Assembly (NCBI RefSeq): GCF_032121415.1
Contig: NZ_CP135079.1
Coordinates: forward strand, 2,604,001-2,668,000
Reading direction: 5' to 3'
Source: Streptomyces parvus
GTDB lineage: Bacteria; Actinomycetota; Actinomycetes; Streptomycetales; Streptomycetaceae
Length of the DNA: 64,000 bases
Under the pieces are notes generated by a model. That model was given only the letters and a program-made list of their open reading frames with translations. It searched no databases and was not told where the DNA came from. The translations under genes and the position numbers were made by a program. The number at the start of each line of letters is the position of its first letter. Within the stretch, counting starts at the first letter, position 1. Positions 63,780-64,000 of this stretch are shown piece after piece.

Positions 63780-64000
63780 TCACGGCTGGGGGGCGCCGGT
63801 GCCGGTGAGCTCCAGGTACACGTCCTCCAGGCTCGCCGTCCTGGTCTGTACGCCCTGCAGCCCCGTGATCGCGTCGACGGCGGCCAGGACCCGGCCCGCG
63901 GCGAGGGTCTCCAGCACGAGCGAGCCGCCCTCCTCGGTCACCCGGTCCACGTCCGCGATGGCGCCGGCCTGTTCGGGCGTGAGGCGGCCGGCCGGGACCA
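63780..64000 (-). CDS. ABC transporter ATP-binding protein, 3' end only
   Basis: The last 73 residues, ending LEDVYLELTGTGAPQP; the gene runs on past the window. The segment (LTPEQAGAIADVDRVTEEGGSLVLETLA and AVDAITGLQGVQTRTASLEDVYLELTG) is the C-terminal accessory domain found in DrrA-type exporters. It is the ATPase that pairs with the ABC-2 permease downstream. Confidence 0.85.
   Translation of the reverse strand, partial: VPAGRLTPEQAGAIADVDRVTEEGGSLVLETLAAGRVLAAVDAITGLQGVQTRTASLEDVYLELTGTGAPQP

Overview
The window reads as a piece of a Streptomyces chromosome. Base composition is very GC rich, the third codon position is almost always G or C, starts are often GTG, overlaps are mostly ATGA or GTGA, and there is a tRNA-Leu(UAA) gene of the bldA type. 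From memory, the gene order (purE/purK, two-component system, sigma-B-like sigma factor, hut genes, bldA, ndh, ppx, divIC, eno, two rpf genes, mazG, mfd) resembles the S. coelicolor core chromosome near SCO3060-SCO3110; no database was searched.

Layout. 1-9.7 kb: a cut SGNH hydrolase, a secreted Gly/Asn pentapeptide-repeat protein, an M19 dipeptidase, purE-purK, a GtrA flippase, a sensor kinase/response regulator pair, a POT peptide transporter and small exported proteins. 9.7-12.1 kb: a partner-switching set (HATPase anti-sigma, STAS anti-anti-sigma, SigB-like sigma factor). 12.2-19.3 kb: the histidine degradation operon hutU-M20 amidohydrolase-hutF-hutI with a divergent APC permease. 19.4-21.7 kb: an operon of three Roadblock/LC7 proteins and a DUF4388 protein, one carrying a TTA codon. 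21.7-30.1 kb: an RpiR regulator, cystathionine beta-synthase, SGNH esterase, thiolase and a Bax-inhibitor-1 family protein. 30.3 kb: bldA. 31-34.4 kb: a MacB-like ABC pair. 34.5-41.3 kb: a CFA-type methyltransferase, ndh with two Rex-like sites, and eno-divIC-DUF501-ppx. 41.6-43.9 kb: two Rpf cell-wall hydrolases, the first behind a c-di-AMP (ydaO) riboswitch. 44-57.4 kb: P450-mazG, a SurA-like lipoprotein, a Ser/Thr kinase, assorted small enzymes, a secreted HNH protein, a SUKH protein and mfd.

The most accessory-looking part is 57.8-64 kb, which runs off the right edge: one side of a RiPP (TOMM / thiazolylpeptide-like) gene cluster. It has a TTA-containing LuxR/TrmB-type regulator, a 92-aa protein translationally coupled to an M20 amidohydrolase, a 58-aa precursor whose C-terminal 21 residues are all Ser, Thr or Cys apart from a final Ala, a YcaO cyclodehydratase ending in a Pro-rich PHPFP tail, and an ABC-2 exporter. 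Two genes in the window (a Roadblock protein and the RiPP regulator) contain TTA codons that the bldA tRNA in the same window would decode. No rRNA, CRISPR array, transposase or integrase was seen.
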